From NCBI GenBank assembly GCA_035276085.1, contig DATELY010000186.1:1-32228 (forward strand): 32,228 nucleotides of DNA. The letters run 5' to 3'. A program made the position numbers and the translations under genes. Of the stretch, positions 15,904 to 22,943 are shown piece after piece. Under the pieces are notes generated by a model that saw only the letters and a list, made by a program, of their open reading frames with translations, was not told the origin of the DNA and did no database searches. Source of the stretch: DATELY01 sp035276085 (GTDB taxonomy: Bacteria; Pseudomonadota; Gammaproteobacteria; Steroidobacterales; Steroidobacteraceae). Position 1 is the first letter of the stretch, and each line of letters begins with the position of its first letter.

Positions 15904-17091
15904 ATGCCGATCGCCACCGTCGACGCTCGCCGCTTTCGCGCGGGCGTGATGTCCATCTTTGCTGCGGCAATGTTCTTGGCTTCTGTCGCAAGCTACGCCG
16001 CCATTCCCGTGATATCCGGCACGCCGCCGACGACCGTGGCGTTGAACGGCGCATACAGTTTCACGCCGAAGGCCTATGACCCTGACGGCACTGCGGTGAA
16101 GTTCTGGATTGCAAACCGTCCGTACTGGTGCAGCTTCGATCCGGCAACGGGCCGTCTCTGGGGTACTGCGAAGGCCGCCGGCACCTTCTCGAACATCACG
16201 ATCTACGCAAATTCGGGCGGTCAGAACTCGAAGTCGCTGCCGGCATTCTCGATCGCGGTGGGCGGCTCGACCTCGGGTGCACCGACCATCTCGGGCACAC
16301 CATCGAAGACAGCCACGGTTGGCACGGCTTACCGCTTCCAGCCCACGGCTAAAGACCCCAACGGCGACAAGCTGACGTTCTCGATCGCCAACCGGCCGAA
16401 CTGGGCAACGTTCAGCACGACGACTGGCCTGCTGTCGGGTACCCCGACCGCCGCGAATGTTGGCACGTTCTCCAGCGTCTCCATCAAAGTGACGGACGGC
16501 AAGACCACTGTCAGCCTGCCCACGTTCTCGGTCACCGTGTCGCAAACAACGTCGGGTGCGCCGACGATCGCGGGTACGCCGGCGACCTCGGTGGTGGTGG
16601 GCAACACCTATCGATTCCAACCCACGGCGAAGGATCCCAACGGCGACACGCTCGGATTCTCGATCGTGAACCGCCCGGCCTGGGCCACCTTCAGCACGGC
16701 CACGGGCGTCCTGACGGGTACCCCGACGCTGGCGAACGTCGGCACGTTCTCCAACGTCACCATCCGCGTGAGCGATGGCAAGACGACGACCAGCCTGGCC
16801 CCGTTCGCGATCACGGTCGCGCAGAGCTCGAGCGGCACGGCCTCGCTGTCGTGGACGCCGCCAACGCGGAACACGAACGGTACCTCGCTGACCAACCTGG
16901 CGGGCTACCGCATCTACTACGGCACCAGCTCCTCGGCGCTCACGAGTCAGATCCAGATCGCGAACGCGGGGATGGCGAGCTATGTGGTGCAGAGCCTGCC
17001 GAAGGGAACCTATTACTTCGGTGTTCGTGCCTACAACAGCTCAGGCACGGAGAGCAGCTTGTCGAACCTCGCCTCGAAGACAATTCAGTAA
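15904..17091 (+). CDS. Exported protein with three putative-Ig (cadherin-like) repeats and a fibronectin-III-like end
   Basis: The 395-residue product starts with a signal peptide (RRFRAGVMSIFAAAMFLASVASYA, cleaved near residue 32). Three domains of the 'putative Ig' (He_PIG, dystroglycan/cadherin-like) type follow, each built around ISGTP, Y-F-P-A-DP-G and the W-F-TG-L-GTP motif. Units 2 and 3 (residues 125-217 and 218-310) are both exactly 93 residues and about two thirds identical; unit 1 (about 34-120) is more diverged. Residues 311-395 form a fibronectin-III-like domain (SLSWTPP, LAGYRIYYGTSS, GTYYFGVRAYNSSGTES). There is no membrane anchor, sortase signal or autotransporter barrel, so it is probably released or held by partners. 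A c-di-GMP riboswitch and a strong GGGAGGA site precede it, consistent with a matrix or adhesion role (inference). Confidence 0.88.
   Translation: MPIATVDARRFRAGVMSIFAAAMFLASVASYAAIPVISGTPPTTVALNGAYSFTPKAYDPDGTAVKFWIANRPYWCSFDPATGRLWGTAKAAGTFSNITIYANSGGQNSKSLPAFSIAVGGSTSGAPTISGTPSKTATVGTAYRFQPTAKDPNGDKLTFSIANRPNWATFSTTTGLLSGTPTAANVGTFSSVSIKVTDGKTTVSLPTFSVTVSQTTSGAPTIAGTPATSVVVGNTYRFQPTAKDPNGDTLGFSIVNRPAWATFSTATGVLTGTPTLANVGTFSNVTIRVSDGKTTTSLAPFAITVAQSSSGTASLSWTPPTRNTNGTSLTNLAGYRIYYGTSSSALTSQIQIANAGMASYVVQSLPKGTYYFGVRAYNSSGTESSLSNLASKTIQ
16276..16833 (+). repeat. Two tandem 279-base repeats inside the Ig-repeat gene
   Basis: Units 16276-16554 and 16555-16833 have equal length (93 codons) and encode near-copies sharing GAPTI-GTP, YRFQPTAKDPNGD, ATFST-TG-L-GTPT and ANVGTFS. 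The DNA is also alike (for example CCCACGG and AAGGATCCCAACGGCGAC-type blocks). This indicates internal duplication and makes copy-number change by recombination plausible. Confidence 0.85.
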
Positions 17092-17102
17092 CGGGAGCTC
17101 CG

Positions 17103-17360
17103 ATGCCTCCAGCCGAGATCGTAGCCGCACGGCTCCAGCAGCGACGCTGGCTCGGTACACGGCCAGGGAAGGCCGTGGAAACGCTCGCTCTGGAACAGAG
17201 AGCAGGCTGGAGCGAGCCGTTGACGATGGTACCGGCCAGCTCGCGCGTCACAGCCGGCAAGTGGCGCTCGCTGTCGCCAGCGGACCTGTACCGCCCGGCC
17301 GGTCTCGATCGTCTCAAGGCGAGTCTGGTGGCGCACGCGGAGCAATCGATCTTCGGTTGA
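17103..17360 (+). CDS. Small hypothetical protein
   Basis: An 85-residue frame starting at ATG 17103, 11 bases after the Ig-repeat gene. GGGAG stands 5-6 bases before the ATG, which is why this start was chosen over upstream in-frame codons that would overlap the Ig-repeat gene. The protein (MPPAEIVAARLQQRRWLG...) has no signal peptide, membrane segment or motif that I recognise. If real, it would be co-transcribed with the riboswitch-controlled gene. The codon use is not clearly different from chance in this G+C range, so it could be spurious. Confidence 0.4.
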   Translation: MPPAEIVAARLQQRRWLGTRPGKAVETLALEQRAGWSEPLTMVPASSRVTAGKWRSLSPADLYRPAGLDRLKASLVAHAEQSIFG

Positions 17361-17413
17361 GTCGATCCTTCGGTAGGCTAGCGGCCGCGTGACGCACGTG
17401 ACCTCTGGCCACC

Positions 17414-18184
17414 ATGGATTTCGCAGCAGACATTCTCATCGTTCTGGGCGCCGCCTTCGGCGCCGGTCTCGTCGATGCCATGGTGGGCGGTGGTGGTTTG
17501 ATCCAACTGCCGGCACTCTTCGGGGTCTATCCCAATACACCGCCCGCGTACCTCCTGGGTACGAACAAGCTTTCCGGCATGTTCGGTACGGCGAGTGCGG
17601 TCGTCCGCTTCTCCCGCCACGTCGTCATCCCCTGGCGAGCGCTTACGCCACTCGCAGTCGTCACGTTTCTCGGCGCCATGGCCGGTGCGCTCACGGCGAC
17701 GCATACGCCAGCCCATGTGTTTCGGCCGTTGGTGCCGGTGCTGCTCGTGGGCGTGCTGGTGTATTTGCTCAGAAGCAAGTCGCTGGGCACGGAACACAGG
17801 CCACTTGCTTTCGCCGGCCGACATCACGGGTTGGGCGCCGTGTGGATTGCAGCCATCGGTTTCTACGATGGCTTCTTCGGCCCCGGCACCGGCAGTTTCC
17901 TCATGTTCGTGTTCGTGCGGCTGTATGGCTTCGACTTCCTCAATGCCGCCGCGTCCGCCCGGGTGTTGAACGTCGCGACCAATGTCGCCGCGTTGCTGCT
18001 CTTTGGCAGTCACGGCACCGTCCTTTGGGGACTCGGCGCTGGCATGGCTGTTTGCAACATCGCGGGGGCACTGCTCGGGACCCGGCTCGCACTGAAGGGC
18101 GGCAGTCACTTCGTGCGCAAGGTGTTCGTCGGCGTCGTATCGATGCTCATCGTCCGCACCGCCTGGACGGCGTTCACGGGTTGA
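17414..18184 (+). CDS. TauE/SafE (TSUP) family membrane permease
   Basis: A 256-residue inner-membrane protein with about eight hydrophobic segments in two related halves. Each half carries the family glycine/asparagine signature: GLVDAMVGGGGLIQLPALF and NKLSGMFGTASAVVRF in the first, GFYDGFFGPGTGSFLMFVFV and SARVLNVATNVAALLLF in the second. The family exports or takes up sulfur-containing or organic anions (sulfite, sulfoacetate and others), and most members, as here, resemble YfcA of unknown substrate. It is separated by 53 bases from the small ORF. No sulfur metabolism gene is nearby, so no substrate is proposed. Confidence 0.92.
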   Translation: MDFAADILIVLGAAFGAGLVDAMVGGGGLIQLPALFGVYPNTPPAYLLGTNKLSGMFGTASAVVRFSRHVVIPWRALTPLAVVTFLGAMAGALTATHTPAHVFRPLVPVLLVGVLVYLLRSKSLGTEHRPLAFAGRHHGLGAVWIAAIGFYDGFFGPGTGSFLMFVFVRLYGFDFLNAAASARVLNVATNVAALLLFGSHGTVLWGLGAGMAVCNIAGALLGTRLALKGGSHFVRKVFVGVVSMLIVRTAWTAFTG

Positions 18185-18240
18185 CGGTGCTGCACGAAGC
18201 GTCGACAGTCGGATGAGCTGAACCTGCAAACCTTCCAGCC

Positions 18241-18315
18241 GTGAGCCTCGCCAGCAAGACTCTCTTCATCACCGGTGCCTCCCGCGGTATCGGCTTGGAT
18301 CTGTTCATCGATTGA
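18241..18315 (+). pseudogene. Truncated N-terminus of a short-chain dehydrogenase/reductase
   Basis: From GTG 18241, 24 codons read SLASKTLFITGASRGIGLDL (after the initial Met) and end FID-stop at 18313-18315. TLFITGASRGIG is the Rossmann nucleotide-binding start of SDR enzymes. The rest of the enzyme, including the YxxxK site, is absent in all frames downstream, where the GDPD gene begins. It is best read as the remnant of a deleted SDR gene; expression as a short peptide is possible but unsupported. Confidence 0.75.
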
Positions 18316-18323
18316 GCGCCGTC

Positions 18324-19373
18324 ATGACGACAACACGACAGTGGGGCACGCTCAATGGGCGTCCGCCCGTCGTCATTGCGCATCGCGGCGCATCCGGCTA
18401 TCGGCCCGAGCACACACTCGAGTCGTACGCCCTCGCGATCGAGATGGGTGCTGACTATATCGAGCCCGATCTGGTGAGCACGCTGGACGGCGCGTTGATT
18501 GCCCGCCATGAACTGTTGCTGGATGCAACGACGAACGTGAGCAGCCTGTCGCAGTTCGCTGCTCGCAAGACCACGCGAGTGATGGACGGTGTGGCGACTA
18601 CCGGATTCTTCGCCTGCGACTTCACGCTGGATGAGATTCGGCAACTCCGCGCGCTCCAACCCAATCCCGCGCGCTCGAAGGCGTACGACGGTCGCCTGCT
18701 CGTACCCACCTTCGATGAGATTTTGCAGCTGCTCGTGCGTGAGCAAGCGCGACGCGGTCGAGTGATCGGCGTCTATCCCGAAACGAAGCATCCTGACTTT
18801 CACCGCGCGCTGGGCTTGCCGCTCGAAGATCGCATGTTGGATCTGCTGGGCCGCTACGGTCTCGACCACGCCCAGGCACCTGTCTGGCTGCAGTCCTTCG
18901 AATCCGCCAACTTGCAGTACATGCGACGGCGCACAGCACTGCCGATGGCGCAGCTCATCGACGTCAACGCAATCCGCTTCGACGCCAGCGAGCCTCAGTT
19001 CGACATCGCGAACTACGACGATCCGCGCGGCGGTGCAGCGCCGCGCACGCTCTCCGACATTGCGCGGTACGCGCAGGCAGTCGCGCCATGGAAACGCATC
19101 ATCGTGCCGGCGCGCGATGCGATTGCAGCAGCAAAGAACGACGGAGATCGGGAAACGCTGCCGCCGCGCAACTTCATTGCGGCTGCACATCAAGCCGGAC
19201 TGGAAGTGCATACCTGGACCTTCCGCAACGAGCCCGGCATGTTGGCGCGCAACTATCAGGGCGAGCCGTTACGCGAGTTCACGGAATTCTTTGCGTTGGG
19301 CATCGACGGAGTGTTCGCCGATTTTCCGGATACTGCGTTGGCCGCACGCGCGAAGTTTGAGTGCCTCCCTTAG
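18324..19373 (+). CDS. Glycerophosphodiester phosphodiesterase family protein
   Basis: A 349-residue GDPD-family enzyme that cleaves glycerophosphodiesters to sn-glycerol 3-phosphate and an alcohol. From ATG 18324 the catalytic set is visible: IAHRGASGYRPEHT with His20 and Arg21, the metal ligands in YIEPDLV (Glu47, Asp49), and the general acid/base His62 in LIARHE. GVYPETKHPDFH, WLQSFE and HTWTFRNE, and the end GIDGVFADFPDTA, complete the TIM barrel. The length is GlpQ-like, but no signal peptide is visible from this start. It may be cytosolic, or the original start was lost when the upstream SDR gene was deleted. A TTG at 18312 overlaps the SDR remnant stop. Confidence 0.92.
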   Translation: MTTTRQWGTLNGRPPVVIAHRGASGYRPEHTLESYALAIEMGADYIEPDLVSTLDGALIARHELLLDATTNVSSLSQFAARKTTRVMDGVATTGFFACDFTLDEIRQLRALQPNPARSKAYDGRLLVPTFDEILQLLVREQARRGRVIGVYPETKHPDFHRALGLPLEDRMLDLLGRYGLDHAQAPVWLQSFESANLQYMRRRTALPMAQLIDVNAIRFDASEPQFDIANYDDPRGGAAPRTLSDIARYAQAVAPWKRIIVPARDAIAAAKNDGDRETLPPRNFIAAAHQAGLEVHTWTFRNEPGMLARNYQGEPLREFTEFFALGIDGVFADFPDTALAARAKFECLP

Positions 19374-20027
19374 GTTCCACTGCATGTGCTGCCTTCGTCC
19401 AATAGCAACACCCGATCGAACTGCGGAAACTACAACCGCAGTGTGAAGCACTCCTCAGATGACGTTCAGCTAAGGAACTGCACCATCGCCATCGAGTGAT
19501 GCAGAACGCAGTTTCAACGCGTAAGCCTTACGAAGCCCGTTCTGTCGCTCAACGGCGTCGGTTGGCAGCCGATCTTCTAATGCAAGAGAGAAGAATCGGA
19601 ACTGGTCCAAGCAACGAACGTTTGTACGTCGAATGCCAAGAGGTTCGCGCGATGAAAACGAAAGCCGGTTGGGGTATGCACTTACGGGAGCTGGTGGGCT
19701 CGCAGTTGGACACGATGATCTATGCCCTGCAGTGGGCACGCGATCCCCGCAGCATTCAGACTGGCGCACATCATCGGCGTATTGGCGCCACCAGCGCGGA
19801 GAGCACATCGATCTGCCGCCTGTGGGCGAGTGCGTCGGCTCGTCGTTGGGATTGAGCGACATCAGCGCAAACAAATGCGCGCCGCAGAGGCGCGCATTGA
19901 ACAGAATCCAGTCGAAGATCGTTAGTCGATTCCGTTCGCCCCCGGACCCTGAGCTCGCCGGAGAGCCGAAGGGCTCGAAACGAGGAGCGTTTCGACCAGC
20001 TCACCGCGAACGGCAGTACACGTCACA
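19374..20027. other. 654-base stretch without a convincing gene
   Basis: Several frames of 60-135 codons are open on both strands, but none has a recognisable domain together with a good start site. The most protein-like piece is on the + strand around 19651-19770 (MKTKAGWGMHLRELVGSQLD, then TMIYALQWARDP), inside a longer frame 19496-19855. Its C-terminal part is low in protein character, so it may be a decayed gene. The stretch ends with a REP-like inverted repeat next to korB. Confidence 0.45.
19932..20013. repeat. REP-like nested inverted repeat downstream of korB
   Basis: Outer arms CCGTTCGC (19932-19939) and GCGAACGG (20006-20013) are perfect complements. Inside lies a second perfect 8-bp stem, TCGAAACG (19975-19982) with CGTTTCGA (19988-19995). 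The sequence resembles the widespread proteobacterial intergenic element containing CCCTGAGCT-GTCGAAGGGCTCGAA, here with several changes. It sits 15 bases from the 3' end of korB and could also act in RNA 3' end formation. Confidence 0.6.
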
Positions 20028-21083
20028 TCACGCGTACTTCGCCAGAATCTTCTTGAGCCCCGCGCTGCCCGGCGTCAGTTTTTCATACGGCAGCTTGTTC
20101 AGCGCCGTGGCGGGCGTGCCGTTCACGTCGTGGAACTCAGGGCTCTTCTCGTCGAGATAGATCAGCCCCGTCACGTATTCGTTCTGCGCCTGCCGGTCAC
20201 GTACGTACTCGAACACTTTGCCGCGATTGGTCGGGTCGTAGTTCGGGTCCAGCTTACGTAAAATCACCTGGCTGCCATCGTGCAACGTCACTGGCGTCGC
20301 CTCGCCCTGCGCATAGCTCGCCGTGATCGCCTTCGCGGGAGGCACGAAGTCGGCTTGCACGACTTCCTCGAAGTGATCGCGCACGAACTGGTAGCTCTTC
20401 GTCGAGCCTTCGTGGTCGTTGAACGTGACGCACGGCGAGAGCACGTCGATCAGCGCGAACCCGTTGTGCTTGAGACCCGCCATGATCAGCGGTACGAGCT
20501 GCTCTTTATCGCCCGAGAAGCTGCGTGCGATGAACGTCGCACCCAGCGTGAGGGCGGCCAACACGGGATCGATCGGCGGCTGCACGTTGGCCTCACCGCG
20601 CTTGGCCTTGGTGCCGATGTCCGCGGAGGCCGAGAACTGTCCCTTGGTCAGGCCGTACACGCCATTGTTCTCGACCATGTACAGCATGTTGATGTTGCGA
20701 CGGATCGCATGCGCGAACTGACCGAAGCCGATCGATAGCGTGTCGCCGTCGCCGGAGACGCCGATGTAGTACAGCTCGCGATTCGCGGCGCTCGCGCCCG
20801 TCGCGATCGAAGGCATGCGGCCGTGCACCGAGTTGAAACCATGTCCGCCGCTGACGAAGTACGCCGTCGTCTTCGACGAGCAGCCGATGCCTGACAGCTT
20901 CACCAGTTGCTCGGGGCGGATCGAAAGCTCCCAGCAGGCTTCGACGATGGCGGCGGTGACCGAGTCGTGACCGCAGCCGGCGCACAACGTCGACATACCG
21001 CCTTCATAGTCGCGACGCGTGAGCCCGAGTTCGTTGCGCGGCAGGCGGGGATGAGCGATGCGCGGCTTGGAAATGGAAGTCAT
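20028..21083 (-). CDS. korB: 2-oxoacid:acceptor oxidoreductase beta subunit (KorB-like)
   Basis: The 351-residue thiamine-diphosphate-binding subunit of a 2-oxoacid:ferredoxin-type oxidoreductase, which decarboxylates a 2-oxoacid oxidatively to the acyl-CoA. TLCAGCGHD (Cys34, Cys37) and GIGCSSKT (Cys68) supply cysteines typical of the [4Fe-4S] site of this subunit. The ThDP/Mg motif is GDGDTLSIGFGQ (111-122), followed by VENNGVYGLTKGQ. The size and the fused partner KorA suggest the 2-oxoglutarate branch, though substrate cannot be proven from sequence. It starts 27 bases after korA and forms a complex with KorA and probably the upstream FAD/Fe-S protein. Confidence 0.92.
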   Translation of the reverse strand: MTSISKPRIAHPRLPRNELGLTRRDYEGGMSTLCAGCGHDSVTAAIVEACWELSIRPEQLVKLSGIGCSSKTTAYFVSGGHGFNSVHGRMPSIATGASAANRELYYIGVSGDGDTLSIGFGQFAHAIRRNINMLYMVENNGVYGLTKGQFSASADIGTKAKRGEANVQPPIDPVLAALTLGATFIARSFSGDKEQLVPLIMAGLKHNGFALIDVLSPCVTFNDHEGSTKSYQFVRDHFEEVVQADFVPPAKAITASYAQGEATPVTLHDGSQVILRKLDPNYDPTNRGKVFEYVRDRQAQNEYVTGLIYLDEKSPEFHDVNGTPATALNKLPYEKLTPGSAGLKKILAKYA

Positions 21084-21110
21084 GGCTTCAAGGCTCTGAC
21101 GTAGGTTGAG

Positions 21111-22943
21111 TTAGGCGCTGACGACTCGCAGCGCGCCCGCATTGGGGAGTGCGGCGATGACGCCATCCACGACCGTTTGTGCGTTCAGGGGCATCCCCGC
21201 GTAGTGCAATATCGACCGCAGTCGGGCTTTATCGACCGCCGTTTCCAGCGTGAGCAGACTCTTCAGCTGCGCATCGCGATTCTGCTCGATCACGAAATTC
21301 GTCTCGTGAGCGGCGAGGAACTGATCCACTTCCGGGCCGAAGGGGAAGGCGCGGATACGCAGATAGTCGACCTCGATGCCGCGGCGCTTCAGGATCGTCA
21401 CGGCTTCCTGCACGGCCCCATCGCAACTGCCGACGGACACCAAGCCGATCGCATGGCCCGAGCCTTGAACGATCGCTTTCGGTACCAGCGTTTTCGCGGT
21501 ATCGAACTTGCGACGCAAGCGATCGAGCACGACCTGGTATTCGGCTGAATCTTCCGTGTAGGTGCCGTACTGGTTGTGGCCCGAACCGCGCGTGAAATAC
21601 GCGCCCTTGGGATCGACACCCGGCAGCGTGCGGTATGGAATGCCATCACCGTCGGAATCGAAGTAGCGATGGAATTTCGTGATCTTCTCGAGCTGCTCTT
21701 TGGAGAGCACCTTGCCGCGATCGGGTTGATAGCTGTCGTCCCACTTCAACTCCGGCACCATCCAGTCGTTCATGCCGATGTCGAGATCGGTGAGCACGAA
21801 GACCGGCGTCTGCAGCCGTTCGGCCAGATCGAACGCCTGCACGGAGAGATGAAAACCTTCTTCGGGATTCGCCGGGAACAACACGACATGGCGAGTATCG
21901 CCATGGGATGCGTAGGCCGCGGCCAGGATGTCGCCCTGCTGCGTGCGCGTTGGCATGCCCGTCGAGGGACCGACTCGTTGCACATCGAACAGCACGGTCG
22001 GCACCTCGGCGTAATAGGCAAGGCCGATGAACTCCCCCATGAGCGAGATGCCGGGGCCGCTGGTCGGTGTGAACGACCGCGCACCGTTCCACGCCGCACC
22101 GATTACGACACCGATCGCAGCCAACTCGTCCTCGGCCTGCACGATCGCGTAGTTGCGCTCACCCGTCTGCGGGTCCACGCGCCACTTCGAGCAGAAGCTC
22201 TTGAACGCATCCATCAAGGACGTGGACGGTGTGATCGGATACCACGCACCCACCGTTGCACCGGCGAACATGCAACCCAGGCCGCACGCGGTGTTGCCGT
22301 CCATCAAGACGTAGCCACGCGTGGCGTCCATCTTCTCGACGCGCAGCGGCAGCGGACACTTGAAGTGCTCGCGGGCGTACTGATAGCCCATCTCCATCGC
22401 ACGCACGTTGGCGTCGAGCAACGACTTCTTGTTGCCGTAGCTCTCGCCCAGCAACGTGCGCATGACATCGAGATCGAGATCGAACAACGCGCCGAGCACA
22501 CCGGCGTACATGATGTTCTTCAACAGAATGCGCGAGCGCACGCCTTGGAAGGTCTCGTTGCACAAGCGCGCGAGCGGCACGCCGAGGATCGTGATGTCCT
22601 CGCGCGCCAGAAGACCCGGGCGCGGCCAGCTCGAGTCATAGAGCAGATACCCGCCGGGGCTCACCTCTTTGAGGTCGTGGCCGTACGTTTCGGCATTCAT
22701 CGCGACCATCAAGTCGATGCGGCCGGAGCGTGCCATGTGACCTTCGCGCGTCACACGGATCTCGTACCACGTGGGCAGGCCCTGAATGTTGGACGGGAAG
22801 TAGTTCTTGCCGATGACCGGCACGCCCATCCGGAAGATGGACTTCATCAAGAGAGCGTTGGCGCTGGCGGAACCCGTGCCGTTGACGTTCGCGAGCTTGA
22901 TGACGAAGTCGTTTACGCGGTCTTGCGAGTCTGTTGGGGCCAT
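21111..22943 (-). CDS. korA: 2-oxoacid:acceptor oxidoreductase, fused gamma-alpha subunit (KorA-like)
   Basis: The 610-residue protein joins two parts found separately in other species. Residues 1-190 are the gamma domain (VNGTGSASANALLMKSIFRMG, then PVIGKNYFPSNIQG and HMARSGRIDLMVAMNAE). From about 215 on is the alpha domain, with GCMFAGATVGAWYPITPSTSL (224-243), the pyrimidine-binding EDELAAIGVVIGAAWNGAR, TSGPGISLMGEFIGLAYY and FVLTDLDIGMNDWM. The start at 22943 overlaps the upstream FAD/Fe-S gene by 31 bases, a strong sign of co-translation. The complex oxidises a 2-oxoacid with CoA; electrons pass to iron-sulfur centres. Confidence 0.93.
   Translation of the reverse strand: MAPTDSQDRVNDFVIKLANVNGTGSASANALLMKSIFRMGVPVIGKNYFPSNIQGLPTWYEIRVTREGHMARSGRIDLMVAMNAETYGHDLKEVSPGGYLLYDSSWPRPGLLAREDITILGVPLARLCNETFQGVRSRILLKNIMYAGVLGALFDLDLDVMRTLLGESYGNKKSLLDANVRAMEMGYQYAREHFKCPLPLRVEKMDATRGYVLMDGNTACGLGCMFAGATVGAWYPITPSTSLMDAFKSFCSKWRVDPQTGERNYAIVQAEDELAAIGVVIGAAWNGARSFTPTSGPGISLMGEFIGLAYYAEVPTVLFDVQRVGPSTGMPTRTQQGDILAAAYASHGDTRHVVLFPANPEEGFHLSVQAFDLAERLQTPVFVLTDLDIGMNDWMVPELKWDDSYQPDRGKVLSKEQLEKITKFHRYFDSDGDGIPYRTLPGVDPKGAYFTRGSGHNQYGTYTEDSAEYQVVLDRLRRKFDTAKTLVPKAIVQGSGHAIGLVSVGSCDGAVQEAVTILKRRGIEVDYLRIRAFPFGPEVDQFLAAHETNFVIEQNRDAQLKSLLTLETAVDKARLRSILHYAGMPLNAQTVVDGVIAALPNAGALRVVSA

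Noticed and set aside
15709..16620. A 303-codon minus-strand frame covering the riboswitch and the Ig-repeat gene
   Set aside because: Arg/Gly/His-rich with no domain, and antisense to a clear aptamer and a recognised repeat protein.
16276..16833. CRISPR-like direct repeats
   Set aside because: The repeats are two 279-base in-frame coding units of a domain, not short repeats with unique spacers.
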